From NCBI GenBank assembly GCA_002095305.1, contig MIEI01000001.1, forward strand, positions 81,503 to 145,502: DNA of 64,000 bases, written 5' to 3'. The position numbers and the translations under genes are program-made. Shown here piece after piece: positions 24,361 through 33,478 of the stretch (the stretch's first letter is position 1; each line of letters begins with the position of its first letter). Under the pieces are notes generated by a model, which was given only the letters and a program-made list of their open reading frames with translations, made no database searches and had not been told where the DNA came from. Origin of the DNA: Pantoea brenneri. GTDB lineage: Bacteria > Pseudomonadota > Gammaproteobacteria > Enterobacterales > Enterobacteriaceae.

Positions 24361-25289
24361 TTATCCCAATTGTCGTGCGCCAGCCGTGTCAAGACGGCAG
24401 ATATGGACGAAGCCTTCATCATTCTGCAGATAGTGCTGGCTCAGCCAGTCAGCCATCCGCTGTGCCGTTTCCATCTGATTGCAAACGGCGAAAAGGGTCG
24501 GACCGGAGCCGGAAATACCGCAGGCCAGTGCGCCAATATCCTGCGCGGCCTGTCGCGCTTCGGCAAAGCCGGGCAGCAGGCGGGTGCGATAAGGTTCGGC
24601 AATCACATCCTGCATAAGTTTAGCTGCCAGCTGCGGCTGACGCGTATGGCAGGCATGAATGAAGCCCGCCAGCAGGCGACCGTGCTTGATGCAGTCCTCT
24701 TTGCGGTACTGCGCCGGCAGGATCGCCCGCGCTTCGGCGGTAGAGACTTTAATGCCCGGATAGCCATCACCCACAGCCAGTCATCAAAGCCCGGCACCGG
24801 CTGGCTGATGATGCCATTCTCTTCCAGCATCAGCTGAATGCCGCCGAGGAAGCACGGTGCCACATTATCATAATGGATGCTGCCGGAAATCCGCCCTTCC
24901 AGCTCACCCATCAGGCTCAGCAGCTGGCTGTCGCTGAGCGGTTTGCCGCAGAATTCATTCATCGCCATCAATCCGGCAACCACCGAACAGGCGCTCGACC
25001 CCAGCCCGGAGCCGATCGGCATGTTCTTCTCCAGCGTCATCGCCACCGGAATCTCTTTACCCACCGCCTCGCAAAACCGCTGCCAGCACTGATAAACGAT
25101 ATTCTCTTTGGGATCGGCCGGCAGCTTGCTGACAAAGCGGCCCGCGTTGGTCAGGGTGAAACGATCGGCCGCTTCGACCGAAACGCAGTCGCCCAGCAGT
25201 GAACCATCCACCGGCGATACTGCCGCGCCCAGCACATCAAAGCCGACGCTGACGTTGCCTATTGAGGCCGGTGCATAAATTTTTACCAT
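24361..25289 (-). CDS. thrB: Homoserine kinase, interrupted by a single-base deletion
   Basis: ThrB phosphorylates homoserine (GHMP kinase family). The N-terminal part carries the ATP motif [12 protein letters not shown]; the C-terminal part has [12 protein letters not shown] and ends [12 protein letters not shown]. The frame breaks between 24762 and 24765: the conserved [20 protein letters not shown] is encoded as DDWLWVMA, then one base of the Ala codon is missing (ATGGC-TATCCG), and YPGIKV continues in another frame. Restoring it gives about 309 residues (E. coli: 310). Start ATG 25289 has GGAG upstream and follows the thrA stop by 2 bases. Probably a sequence error; if real, the strain would need threonine. 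Confidence 0.94.
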
Positions 25290-25291
25290 TA

Positions 25292-27754
25292 TTAAACTCC
25301 CAACTTCCACGACAGCGTGCGCAGCAGGTCAGCAAAAACACCGGCTGCCGTCACATCATTTCCTGCACCGTATCCGCGCAGCACCAGCGGAATCGGCTGA
25401 TAGTAGCGGCTGTAAAACGCCAGGGCATTCTCGCCGTTTTTCACTTTATACAGCGGATCGTTACCGTCGACTGCGTCGATTTTCACTTTGCAGACGCCGC
25501 CCTCTTCAATCACACCGACGTAGCGCAGCACTTTAACCTCATCGCGTGCCTGTGCCACTCGCGCGGCAAACGCATTATCCAGCTCGGGCAGACGCTGCAT
25601 AAACTGTTCGACATCCTGAATGGCGGTCAGGTTATCCGGCAGCAACGGCTCAATCTCAATGTCGCTCAGCTCCAGCTGATGACCCGCTTCACGCGCCAGA
25701 ATCAGCAGCTTGCGCGCCACGTCAGTACCGGAGAGATCGTCACGCGGATCGGGCTCGGTGAATCCCATCTCCCGCGCCATGTTTGTCGCCTGCGACAGCG
25801 ACACGCCCTCATCCAGCTTACCGAAGATAAACGACAGCGAGCCGGAAAGGATACCGGAGAAGCGCAGCAGCTCATCACCGGCATTCATCAGGTTCTGCAG
25901 GTTTTCGATCACCGGCAAGCCCGCGCCGACGTTGGTGTCGTAAAGGAATTTACGCCGTGACTTCGCGGCCGCCGAGCGCATCTGCTGGTAGTAATTCCAC
26001 GACGAGGTATTGGCTTTTTTGTTCGGCGTCACCACGTGGAAGCCCTCGCTGAGGAAATCCGCATACTGATCGGCCACCGCCTGGCTGGAGGTACAGTCGA
26101 CAATCACCGGATTCAGCAGATGGTACTCTTTCACCAGACGGGTCAGACGGCCGAGGTTGAACGGCTCTTTGGCTTCGCTCAGCGCCGCTTTCCAGTTGCT
26201 GAGATCGATGCCGTGCACGTGGGTCAACAGCGCGCGCGAGTTGGCAATGCCGCAGACCCGCAGATCGATATGTTTCTGCTTCAGCCACGTCTGCTGACGA
26301 TGTAACTGATCCAGCAGCGCGCCGCCAACCCCGCCGACGCCGACGACAAACACCTCGATCACCTGATCGGTGGCGAACAGCATCTGGTGTACGACGCGTA
26401 CGCCGGTGATCACCTCGTCATTGTTAACCACCACTGAGATTGAGCGCTCGGAAGAGCCCTGAGCAATCGCCACGATGTTGATATTGGCGCGCGCCAGCGC
26501 CGAGAAGAATTTTGCCGAGATGCCGCGCAGAGTGCGCATGCCATCGCCGACCACCGAAATCACCGCCAGGTTTTCAATGATATCCAGCGGATCAAGCAGG
26601 CCATCTTTCAGTTCAAGATAGAACTCCTCTTCCAGCACGTGACGCGCCCGCGCCAGCTCATTTTGCGGCACGCAGAAGCTGATGCTGTATTCGGAAGAGG
26701 ATTGGGTGATCAACACCACTGAGATACCGGTGCGTGACATCGCAGCGAACACCCGGGCCGCCATGCCCACCATCCCTTTCATGCCGGGACCGGAGACGTT
26801 CACCATCGCCATATTATTCAGGTTGGTGATGCCTTTGACCGGATTCTCATCCAGCTCGCCGTGGCCGCCGATCAGCGTGCCTGGCGCCTGCGGATTGGCG
26901 GTATTTTTAATCAGGCAGGGGATCTGGAACTGGGCGATGGGCGCGATGGTGCGCGGGTGCAGAACTTTGGCGCCGAAGTAAGAGAGCTCCATCGCCTCCT
27001 GGTAGGACATCGACTTCAGCAGACGCGCATCCGGTACCTGACGCGGATCGCAGGTATAGACGCCATCCACATCGGTCCAGATTTCGCAGCAGTCGGCGCG
27101 CAGACAGGCTGCCAGTACCGCCGCCGAATAGTCTGAACCGTTGCGCCCCAGTACCACCAGTTCACCACGTTCGTTGCCTGCGGTGAAGCCGGCCATCAGG
27201 ATCATGTTGTGCGGCGGAATCTGGCTGGCGGCAATGCGGCGGGTCGATTCGGCGATATCCACGGTCGATTCGAGGTAGTGACCGACCGCCAGCAGTTTTT
27301 CCACCGGATCGATTACGCTAACTTCGTGACCACGCGCCTGCAGCAGCGCTTCCATGATCGCAATCGAGAGTTTTTCACCACGGCAGATAATGGCCGCATT
27401 GACGCTGTCGGGGCACTGGCCTAACAGGCTGATGCCATGCAGCACCTGTTTCAGTTGCGCAAATTCAAGATCAACGCGGGTTTTCAGGCGATCATACTCA
27501 AAGCCGGGCTGGGCGGCAGCCAGACCGGTCAGCAGCTCGCTGAAGATGCGTTCGGCATCGCTGATATTCGGCAAAGCATCCTGACCGCTGATGGTTTTTT
27601 CAATCATCGCCACCAGATGGTTAGTAATCTTTGCTGGCGCAGAGAGCACGGTTGCAACCTGTCCTTGTTGCGCATTACTTTCCAGAATGTCGGCGACGCG
27701 AAGAAACCGTTCCGCATTCGCCACCGAGGTCCCGCCGAATTTCAGCACTCGCAT
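25292..27754 (-). CDS. thrA: Bifunctional aspartokinase I / homoserine dehydrogenase I
   Basis: ThrA catalyses the first and third steps of the aspartate-to-threonine pathway and is feedback-inhibited by threonine. 820 residues, the E. coli length. The N-terminal aspartokinase begins [13 protein letters not shown]. Two ACT-type regulatory repeats follow (around 320-460; [22 protein letters not shown]). The homoserine dehydrogenase starts near [17 protein letters not shown], with [19 protein letters not shown] near the active site. Confidence 0.98.
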   Translation of the reverse strand: MRVLKFGGTSVANAERFLRVADILESNAQQGQVATVLSAPAKITNHLVAMIEKTISGQDALPNISDAERIFSELLTGLAAAQPGFEYDRLKTRVDLEFAQLKQVLHGISLLGQCPDSVNAAIICRGEKLSIAIMEALLQARGHEVSVIDPVEKLLAVGHYLESTVDIAESTRRIAASQIPPHNMILMAGFTAGNERGELVVLGRNGSDYSAAVLAACLRADCCEIWTDVDGVYTCDPRQVPDARLLKSMSYQEAMELSYFGAKVLHPRTIAPIAQFQIPCLIKNTANPQAPGTLIGGHGELDENPVKGITNLNNMAMVNVSGPGMKGMVGMAARVFAAMSRTGISVVLITQSSSEYSISFCVPQNELARARHVLEEEFYLELKDGLLDPLDIIENLAVISVVGDGMRTLRGISAKFFSALARANINIVAIAQGSSERSISVVVNNDEVITGVRVVHQMLFATDQVIEVFVVGVGGVGGALLDQLHRQQTWLKQKHIDLRVCGIANSRALLTHVHGIDLSNWKAALSEAKEPFNLGRLTRLVKEYHLLNPVIVDCTSSQAVADQYADFLSEGFHVVTPNKKANTSSWNYYQQMRSAAAKSRRKFLYDTNVGAGLPVIENLQNLMNAGDELLRFSGILSGSLSFIFGKLDEGVSLSQATNMAREMGFTEPDPRDDLSGTDVARKLLILAREAGHQLELSDIEIEPLLPDNLTAIQDVEQFMQRLPELDNAFAARVAQARDEVKVLRYVGVIEEGGVCKVKIDAVDGNDPLYKVKNGENALAFYSRYYQPIPLVLRGYGAGNDVTAAGVFADLLRTLSWKLGV

Positions 27755-27781
27755 GATATAAACTCTCCTGAATTTAAGCCG

Positions 27782-27818
27782 AAAAAAAAGCCCGCACTGT
27801 TTAGGTGCGGGCTTTTTT
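27782..27818 (-). terminator. Threonine operon attenuator
   Basis: Stem GCCCGCAC / GTGCGGGC with a 7-base loop, extended by A6/T6 pairing and ending in T8, lies between thrL and thrA. It is the classical leader-controlled terminator; 27 bases separate it from the thrA start. Confidence 0.93.
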
Positions 27819-27837
27819 CTGTTTTTTCCTGTATGCG

Positions 27838-27906
27838 TCAGCCCGCACCGTTACCTGTGGTAATGGTGGTGGTAATAATTGTGGTGTTCAGGCTGATTTT
27901 ACGCAT
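27838..27906 (-). CDS. thrL: thr operon leader peptide
   Basis: A 22-residue peptide [20 protein letters not shown] followed by AG and TGA. It contains seven Thr and four Ile codons. Ribosome stalling on these codons when charged tRNA-Thr or tRNA-Ile is scarce prevents formation of the downstream attenuator and allows thrABC expression. The E. coli leader has the same tail TTGNGAG. Confidence 0.93.
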   Translation of the reverse strand: MRKISLNTTIITTTITTGNGAG

Positions 27907-27951
27907 TAAGATTTATTTTCTGTCTGTTTTTGTCTGTCCGTCTGGCTTTCA

Positions 27952-27980
27952 GAAGTAAAGCAAAGCGCACGTTAAGTCAA
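27952..27980 (-). promoter_or_regulatory. thr operon promoter
   Basis: Minus strand -35 TTGACT (27980-27975), 17-bp spacer, -10-like TACTTC (27957-27952), about 46 bases before thrL. The -35 and the TTGACTTA context match E. coli thrLp; the -10 is weak. Confidence 0.6.
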
Positions 27981-28093
27981 CGAATTTGTCCGAAGCTCAA
28001 ATTTCCATCACTGCGCACAGCTGCCTGTGAAAGCGCAAAATGGTGTGCGATCGTTTGCCTTGCTAAAATTCTCTACGATCTGTTGCTGTGAAA

Positions 28094-28798
28094 TCAGCTT
28101 TTTCCCGAGGATTTATCTATAAGTTTTTTTTCTATGTCGTGCAGCAGGCGATGCAGCATCGCGCTGTCACGCTGTTCCAGCAGGCCAATACGCTGATCGA
28201 TCCAGTCTGCCATTTTCTCGTCGTCACTGACCTCCAGCGATTGCAATAACTGGTGAAAACGCTGACGCAGCGCCTGCAGCTGCTGCCCATCTGCCGCTGT
28301 TACCACCGGTGCCGCAATCTGATTCAGCTTCGCCAGCTGGTAACAATAAACCATCACCGCCTGCCCCAGATTCAGCGACGGGTAGTCATTTGCCATCGGG
28401 ATACCGGTCAGCAGATCAACCTGCTCCAGCTCCTCGTTAGTCAGCCCACTGTCTTCGCGGCCAAACACCAGCGCCATGCTGTTTACCCACTGCCGTTTTT
28501 CCAGTAGCTGGGTTTCGACCTGTTCAGGCGTGGCATAGTAGCGGAACTTTGCCCGGCTGCGCGCGGTGGTCGCTACGGAGAAATCGATGTCAGCTAACGC
28601 CTCGGCTAGGGTCGCAAACGTCTGAAGGTTATCGAGAATATCACCGGCGCCATGTGCAACCCGGCGTGCAGCCGGCTCCTGCCAGGCATCGCTGGCGACA
28701 ATCCGCAGTTGGCTAAAGCCCATGGTTTTCATGGCACGCGCCGCAGCGCCAATATTTTCAGCCCGTGCAGGCGAGACGAGAATCAGGGGGAAAAGCAT
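28094..28798 (-). CDS. lasT: TrmH/SPOUT-family tRNA/rRNA methyltransferase (LasT/YjtD, TrmJ-like)
   Basis: A SPOUT-class SAM-dependent RNA methyltransferase with the trefoil-knot blocks ARAENIGAAARAMKTMG, LVFGREDSGLTNEEL and YPSLNLGQAVMVYCYQLA. The last two form the SAM site and are shared with TrmJ. It is orthologous to E. coli YjtD between arcA and thrL; its RNA target is not established. Start ATG 28798, with GGAA upstream, gives 234 residues (E. coli: 228); ATG 28831 is a less likely alternative. Confidence 0.9.
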   Translation of the reverse strand: MLFPLILVSPARAENIGAAARAMKTMGFSQLRIVASDAWQEPAARRVAHGAGDILDNLQTFATLAEALADIDFSVATTARSRAKFRYYATPEQVETQLLEKRQWVNSMALVFGREDSGLTNEELEQVDLLTGIPMANDYPSLNLGQAVMVYCYQLAKLNQIAAPVVTAADGQQLQALRQRFHQLLQSLEVSDDEKMADWIDQRIGLLEQRDSAMLHRLLHDIEKKLIDKSSGKS

Positions 28799-29079
28799 GT
28801 TTATTCCATTGGTTTGCTGACATAACGCCATATTAACACGGCTGTTAATGATTAAGCCGCCCGCTGAGAATAAGAAAACAGGATGTTAAAACTGGTTAAA
28901 ATCATCGATCGGTGGCCTTTTCGGCCTTAAGCATCTGTTCTTGACGAAAGGTTTATAAAGTTTTTTTAATTCAATAAGATAAAATATCATTGCCGGCCGG
29001 TTTTAGTTTGCGATTTGTCCGTCATAAATGTAGCGAAAAAGCTGCTTTTTGTGAGCTAAGCAGGCAATCTACGAGAAGT

Positions 29080-29108
29080 TTTTCACAAAAGTGTTAACGT
29101 GCTACAAT
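29080..29108 (+). promoter_or_regulatory. arcA upstream promoter
   Basis: An extended -10 TGC-TACAAT (TACAAT at 29103-29108), with a poor -35, lies about 290 bases before the start codon. The surrounding sequence (GTGTTAACGTGCTACAATTG) recalls the E. coli arcA promoter. The region 28832-29398 holds no gene; it is a long, AT-rich leader region. Confidence 0.6.
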
Positions 29109-29113
29109 TGCAT

Positions 29114-29127
29114 TTGATATAAGTCAA
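29114..29127. promoter_or_regulatory. FNR box upstream of arcA
   Basis: TTGATATAAGTCAA matches the FNR consensus TTGAT-N4-ATCAA except for one base and lies just downstream of the -10. E. coli arcA has an FNR site at the same place, giving anaerobic control. Confidence 0.75.
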
Positions 29128-29398
29128 CGAAGCGTTGTTTTTATGCTTATCGGTTGTAGTTGGTGCTGTTAGGTTGCTGTTAATGCAGTTAGGATATGCG
29201 CCATTATTATTCTCTCACGGGGCATGCAATTTTCATCCTGACTGGCTGAGCTAATCCTGTTGTTGACGTTGATAGATGGCTTATCAAAATAGTATTCCAT
29301 ACAACGGTTCAGCACGGTCCGCCGCTCTCGATGATGAAGAACGCCATACCGATGTACGCCCTGTTTTCAATTTGTTGGCAAATTTTAGGTAGCTAAAC

Positions 29399-30114
29399 AT
29401 GCAGACCCCGCACATTCTTATCGTTGAAGACGAACTGGTCACGCGTAATACCCTCAAAAGTATTTTTGAGGCGGAAGGTTATGTGGTGTATGAGGCGACT
29501 GATGGTGCTGAAATGCATCAGGTGCTGACCGACAATGACGTCAATCTGGTGATCATGGACATCAACCTGCCCGGTAAAAACGGCCTGTTACTGGCCCGTG
29601 AACTGCGCGAACAGGCTAACGTCGCCTGATGTTCCTGACCGGCCGTGATAACGAAGTCGATAAAATTCTCGGTCTGGAAATTGGCGCTGACGACTACATC
29701 ACTAAACCGTTTAACCCGCGTGAACTGACGATTCGAGCCCGTAACCTGCTGTCACGCACCATGAATCTGGCGCTGCCAAGCGAAGAGCGTCGTCAGGTTG
29801 AAAGCTATAAGTTCAACGGCTGGGAGCTGGATATCAACAGCCGCTCACTGATCAACCCGAACGGTGAACACTATAAGCTGCCGCGCAGTGAATTCCGCGC
29901 CATGCTGCACTTCTGCGAGAATCCGGGCAAGATCCAGACCCGTGCGGATCTGCTGAAAAAAATGACCGGTCGCGACCTCAAGCCGCATGACCGCACCGTT
30001 GACGTCACTATCCGCCGGATCCGTAAGCATTTCGAATCCACGCCGGACACGCCAGAGATTATTGCCACCATTCACGGTGAAGGTTATCGCTTCTGCGGTG
30101 ATCTGCAGGACTAA
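29399..30114 (+). CDS. arcA: Response regulator ArcA, interrupted by a single-base deletion
   Basis: ArcA is the OmpR-type regulator of the ArcBA aerobic/anaerobic two-component system. The receiver domain has the phosphoacceptor Asp54 in [12 protein letters not shown]. The C-terminal winged-helix domain includes [17 protein letters not shown] and ends [12 protein letters not shown]. The frame breaks at 29624-29627: the family sequence [13 protein letters not shown] is encoded as QANVA followed by TGA, because one C is missing from GCC-CTG-ATG. Restoring it gives about 238 residues, the E. coli length. The second part could start at its own ATG (29629) but would lack the phosphorylation site. 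Most likely a homopolymer error. Confidence 0.94.
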
Positions 30115-30130
30115 TCGCTGCGCAGAGAAA

Positions 30131-30157
30131 AAACGCCCTGACGGGCGTTTTTTTTTG
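30131..30157 (+). terminator. arcA terminator
   Basis: Stem AAACGCCC / GGGCGTTT with loop TGAC, extended by a T run. It lies between convergent arcA and creA; flanking A and T runs make it usable in both directions. Confidence 0.9.
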
Positions 30158-30159
30158 CC

Positions 30160-30633
30160 TTAGTGCCACGGCATTATTGGTACGGCGCTCAGCGCATTTT
30201 TCGGCGAGCCTTCCACCACTTTGTCGGAGTAGGTCAGATAGACTAAGGCGTTGCGCTTTTTATCGAAGAAGCGTACAACCTGCAGCTTCTTGAAGATCAG
30301 CGAGGTGCGCTGGCGAAACACCACGTCGCCCTGCGCTTTGCCCTGCGCAATCTTGTCGCTCAGCTCGACCGGACCGATCTGCTGACAGGAGATTGCCGCA
30401 TCCGAGGTATCTTCCGCCAGACCCAATCCGCCTTTAATGCCGCCGGTTTTCGCCCGACTGATATAACAGGTTACATTTTTAACATCAGGATCATCGAAAG
30501 CCTCAACGACAATTTTATGGTCGGGGCCAAATATCTTGAATACCGTATCTACCGAGCCGATCTCCTCGGCGAGCAGCGGGCTGGAAAAGGTCAGGGTGGC
30601 AAATGCGGCGATCATAAGGCGAGATATTGTCAT
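30160..30633 (-). CDS. creA: CreA family periplasmic protein
   Basis: A 157-residue protein of the CreA family (function not established). A signal peptide ends at about ...SSPLLA, followed by [19 protein letters not shown]. The blocks [14 protein letters not shown] and [12 protein letters not shown] are near-identical to E. coli CreA. The start at 30633 gives a normal signal peptide; the upstream in-frame extension does not. In E. coli creA heads creABCD; here arcA follows directly and creBCD is absent. Confidence 0.92.
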   Translation of the reverse strand: MTISRLMIAAFATLTFSSPLLAEEIGSVDTVFKIFGPDHKIVVEAFDDPDVKNVTCYISRAKTGGIKGGLGLAEDTSDAAISCQQIGPVELSDKIAQGKAQGDVVFRQRTSLIFKKLQVVRFFDKKRNALVYLTYSDKVVEGSPKNALSAVPIMPWH

Positions 30634-30827
30634 GGAGTTACCATTGCAAATGGAATAGATGTGACTGTAATGTACTGTCAATCGAGTTAATGACCAAACC
30701 AAAACGGGTTTAAGCCCGCACTGACGTAGCACAATCTTCCCGAGAAAGCTGCCCACGCCTTTTGAGCATTTAGTGCTATTATTCGACGACTGCGTTTAGC
30801 TGCACCACCAGAGTATGAGGATGTTTT

Positions 30828-31709
30828 ATGGACCAAGCCGGTATCATTCGCGATTTGCTTGTCTGGCTGGAGAGCCATCTGGATCAACCCCTTTCACTGG
30901 ATAACGTTGCCCTGAAAGCCGGTTACTCTAAATGGCATTTACAAAGGATGTTCAAGGACGTCACCGGCCACGCGATAGGCGCTTATATTCGTGCGCGGCG
31001 TCTGTCAAAAGCCGCGGTCGCGCTTCGCCTGACCAGCCGTCCGATTCTGGACATCGCCCTGCAGTATCGTTTCGACTCGCAGCAGACCTTCACCCGCGCG
31101 TTTAAAAAGCAGTTTAATCAGACGCCGGCCTGGTATCGTCGCTCTTCGGAGTGGAACTCATTCGGTATTCGTCCGCCGATTCGCCTCAGCGATGAGAAGC
31201 AGCCTGAACCGACGTTTGTCACCTTGCCGGAAACGGTGCTGGTGGGTCAAACCCAGAACTACACCTGTACACTGGAACAGATTTCCAGTTACCGCGACGA
31301 AATGCGCATCCACTTCTGGAAGCAGTTCCTGCTGGAAACCGACACGGTGCCGCCGGTGCTGTATGGCCTGCATCAGGTGCGCGCCAGTCAGGATAAGGAT
31401 GACGAGCAGGAAATTCTCTATACCACGGCGGTGCCGGCCGACAGCGCAATGAACCTGCACTCCGGCCAGAGCGTCATCCTCGAAGCGGGCGACTATGTGC
31501 AGTTCACCTACACCGGGCCGCGCGTCGAGCTGCAGGAGTTTATCCTGTTGCTGTACGGCACCTGTATGCCAACGCTGGGGCTGACCCGCCGTCAGGGACA
31601 GGATATTGAACGCTTCTACACCCACGGTGGCAAAAAGCGCAGCGAGCCGCCATCCGAAATCCAGTGTGAATATCTGATTCCGATTCGTCGCCAGCCCGCC
31701 GGCAACTAA
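30828..31709 (+). CDS. rob: Right origin-binding protein, AraC/XylS-family regulator
   Basis: Rob is a DNA-binding activator of the MarA/SoxS/Rob group, controlling multidrug, organic-solvent and superoxide resistance genes. The AraC domain (about 8-105) has two helix-turn-helix motifs (LDNVALKAGYSKWHLQRMFK and LDIALQYRFDSQQTFTRAFK). A GyrI-like ligand-sensing domain makes up the rest. 293 residues (E. coli: 289). Divergent from creA. Confidence 0.96.
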   Translation: MDQAGIIRDLLVWLESHLDQPLSLDNVALKAGYSKWHLQRMFKDVTGHAIGAYIRARRLSKAAVALRLTSRPILDIALQYRFDSQQTFTRAFKKQFNQTPAWYRRSSEWNSFGIRPPIRLSDEKQPEPTFVTLPETVLVGQTQNYTCTLEQISSYRDEMRIHFWKQFLLETDTVPPVLYGLHQVRASQDKDDEQEILYTTAVPADSAMNLHSGQSVILEAGDYVQFTYTGPRVELQEFILLLYGTCMPTLGLTRRQGQDIERFYTHGGKKRSEPPSEIQCEYLIPIRRQPAGN

Positions 31710-31714
31710 GCGAT

Positions 31715-31737
31715 TCTGCCGTCATCACGACGGCAGA
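31715..31737. terminator. Hairpin between convergent rob and gpmB
   Basis: Perfect 9-bp inverted repeat TCTGCCGTC / GACGGCAGA with a 5-base loop. No U tract on either side. Confidence 0.45.
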
Positions 31738-31752
31738 GGCGCTTCACCGTCG

Positions 31753-32400
31753 TTAGCGTTGCAGCTCATCGAGCGCAGGCGCATCCAGATGGGAAATATC
31801 CCCGGCGGTTTCCACCACCCAGCCTTCTGCCAGCCAGGCGCTCTGCTGATGATCGACGCGTGAGATCGAGCAGTTGCGCAGCCGCAGGCGCCGTTCCGCA
31901 TGCGCTGGCAGGCCGAGGATGGTGCTGACCAGCACGCCCAGCGCCATACCGTGACTGACAATCAGAGGCCGGCTGCCGGCAGGCAGTTCGAGACAGGCAT
32001 TCAGCGCCTGATGCATCCGCTCCGCCATCTCGGTCATCGACTCACCTTCCGGGATGCGTCCCCCTTCCGTGCCGTTAACCAGCGTGGCGCGCCACTGTTC
32101 CTCTTCGGCGGTTAACTCATCCAGCGGGCGCTTCTCCAGCACTCCCATGTTCAGTTCGCGCAGCCGGGGATCGAGCGTCACCACGCAACCACAGGCATCA
32201 GCAATGATCTCAGCAGTGCGACGCGTACGCCCGAGATCGCTGGAGATGACGTGCGTAATGCCCAGTTTTTTGACGCGTTCTCCCACCTGATGGGCTTGTT
32301 GCTCACCTTTTTCCGTCAGCGGACTGTCGGACTGACCCTGAATGCGGCGTTCCGCATTCCATACCGTTTCACCGTGACGAACAAGATAGACCTGTAGCAT
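31753..32400 (-). CDS. gpmB: Phosphoglycerate mutase-like phosphatase GpmB
   Basis: A histidine-phosphatase-superfamily protein (YtjC/GpmB), 215 residues as in E. coli. The catalytic RHGE is at residues 8-11 (phosphorylated His9), with the second His in IVSHGMAL. Although named a mutase, the family acts mainly as a phosphatase and its substrate is uncertain. It diverges from yjjX, with a large palindrome between. Confidence 0.93.
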   Translation of the reverse strand: MLQVYLVRHGETVWNAERRIQGQSDSPLTEKGEQQAHQVGERVKKLGITHVISSDLGRTRRTAEIIADACGCVVTLDPRLRELNMGVLEKRPLDELTAEEEQWRATLVNGTEGGRIPEGESMTEMAERMHQALNACLELPAGSRPLIVSHGMALGVLVSTILGLPAHAERRLRLRNCSISRVDHQQSAWLAEGWVVETAGDISHLDAPALDELQR

Positions 32401-32434
32401 GCTTAGTTTCCGTTATACTGCGACAAAAATCGCC

Positions 32435-32586
32435 TTAGAGCCTCCCCCCATCAGGCGTCATTGTTGCAGCCAGTCTGGACACGGATAGCGCGAAACAACC
32501 GGAGCGTACACGGAGTACGTGAGGATTGTGAGCACTGCCCAACTTCAGACTGCCAAATAAAATAGCCCGATGGGATAGGCTCTTAA
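32435..32586. repeat. About 150-bp imperfect palindrome, MITE-like or structured-RNA element
   Basis: The whole gpmB-yjjX spacer is one long interrupted inverted repeat. Paired blocks from outside in are GAGCCT / AGGCTC, CCCATC / GATGGG, CAGTCTG / CAGACTG, ACAA / TTGT and CGTAC / GTACG at the centre (about 32504-32520). The arms begin TTAGAGCC and end GGCTCTTAA. No open reading frame fits. The form resembles small non-autonomous enterobacterial palindromic elements (ERIC-like class); transcribed, it would fold into a long hairpin in the yjjX leader. The family name could not be checked. Confidence 0.75.
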
Positions 32587-32608
32587 TCACCTAAGGGTTC
32601 AATCAATT

Positions 32609-33127
32609 ATGTACCATGTTGTCGCAGCCACCACCAACCCAGCGAAGATTCGCGCGATTGCGCAGGCATTCAACGACGTTTTCGGCGAGGGATCCTGCCA
32701 TATTGAGGGGGTCGAGGTCGATAGTGGCGTTGCAGCACAACCGTTAACCCACCTTGAAACGCGAACCGGCGCACGCCAGCGCGTGATGAATGCGCGACAG
32801 GTCCGACCTGAAGCGGCATTCTGGGTGGCCATCGAGGCCGGCATTGAAGATGACTGCGCCTTCGCCTGGATGGTGGTAGAAAATCAGAAACAGCGGGGAG
32901 AATCGCGTTCGGCCAGCTTCACCCTACCGCCGGTGGTACTGGCTGGATTACGTGAAGGCCGCGAGCTGGGCGAAGAGATGGCACGGTTAACCGGCATTGA
33001 GAATATTAAACAGCAGGGCGGCGCGATTGGTGCCTTTACTCAGGGTCTGCTCAGCCGCTCCAGCGTCTATCATCAGGCACTGATTCTGGCGCTCTGCCCG
33101 TTTGTTCATCCGCTTTATCAGCAGTAA
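32609..33127 (+). CDS. yjjX: Inosine/xanthosine triphosphatase
   Basis: YjjX hydrolyses ITP and XTP, keeping deaminated purines out of nucleic acids. 172 residues (E. coli: 170). The N-terminal [14 protein letters not shown] (substrate binding), [18 protein letters not shown] and [17 protein letters not shown] blocks are conserved. The stop codon directly abuts that of convergent trpR. AAGGG lies rather far upstream of the ATG. Confidence 0.95.
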   Translation: MYHVVAATTNPAKIRAIAQAFNDVFGEGSCHIEGVEVDSGVAAQPLTHLETRTGARQRVMNARQVRPEAAFWVAIEAGIEDDCAFAWMVVENQKQRGESRSASFTLPPVVLAGLREGRELGEEMARLTGIENIKQQGGAIGAFTQGLLSRSSVYHQALILALCPFVHPLYQQ

Positions 33128-33433
33128 TCAGCCGCGACCCAGGCGCGCTTCCAGCCAGCGTTTCAGCTCCGGTGGCGCCTCTTTCAGACTGTTTGAGCCA
33201 CGTGTGATGGTCGCGATGCCGACGCCAAGCTCGTTTTTCAGCTCGCGCTGGCTCATCTCGCCGTTCATCAGCTCTTCAATAATCCGCAGACGGGTGCCAA
33301 AGGCTTCGCGCTCATCTGGCGTCATCATCAGCTGCATCAGCGGCAGCGCATGGCCGTCTGTAAAGGCCTGCTGCATCAGCGCGACAAAGCGATGCCAGCT
33401 ATCTTCGGTGGCGTGAGAATCAGGTTGGGTCAT
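33128..33433 (-). CDS. trpR: Trp operon repressor
   Basis: TrpR is the tryptophan-dependent dimeric repressor of trp, aroH, mtr and its own gene. The all-helical 101-residue protein (E. coli: 108) has the [10 protein letters not shown] helix-turn-helix [20 protein letters not shown]. Upstream is an operator palindrome. It lies directly downstream of slt, as in E. coli. Confidence 0.96.
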   Translation of the reverse strand: MTQPDSHATEDSWHRFVALMQQAFTDGHALPLMQLMMTPDEREAFGTRLRIIEELMNGEMSQRELKNELGVGIATITRGSNSLKEAPPELKRWLEARLGRG

Positions 33434-33440
33434 GAAGAGG

Positions 33441-33468
33441 CTTCCGTACTCGCTAAAGAGTACGGAAG
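33441..33468. promoter_or_regulatory. trpR operator (autoregulation)
   Basis: Palindrome with core GTACTCTTTAGCGAGTAC (minus strand) and extended arms CTTCC / GGAAG, 7 bases before the trpR start. The core matches the E. coli trpR operator. The promoter must lie in the end of slt. Confidence 0.85.
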
Positions 33469-33478
33469 CTTAGCACAG

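Noticed and set aside
24361..24774. Separate small gene for the C-terminal part of ThrB
   Set aside because: Its sequence is the direct continuation of homoserine kinase after one missing base; it has no start signal of its own.
29621..29640. Programmed frameshift in arcA (GCC-TGATG, with a stop overlapping a new ATG)
   Set aside because: No slippery heptamer or stimulatory element is apparent, ArcA orthologues are continuous at this point, and five other genes here show the same kind of one-base loss. A missing C in a C run explains it more simply.
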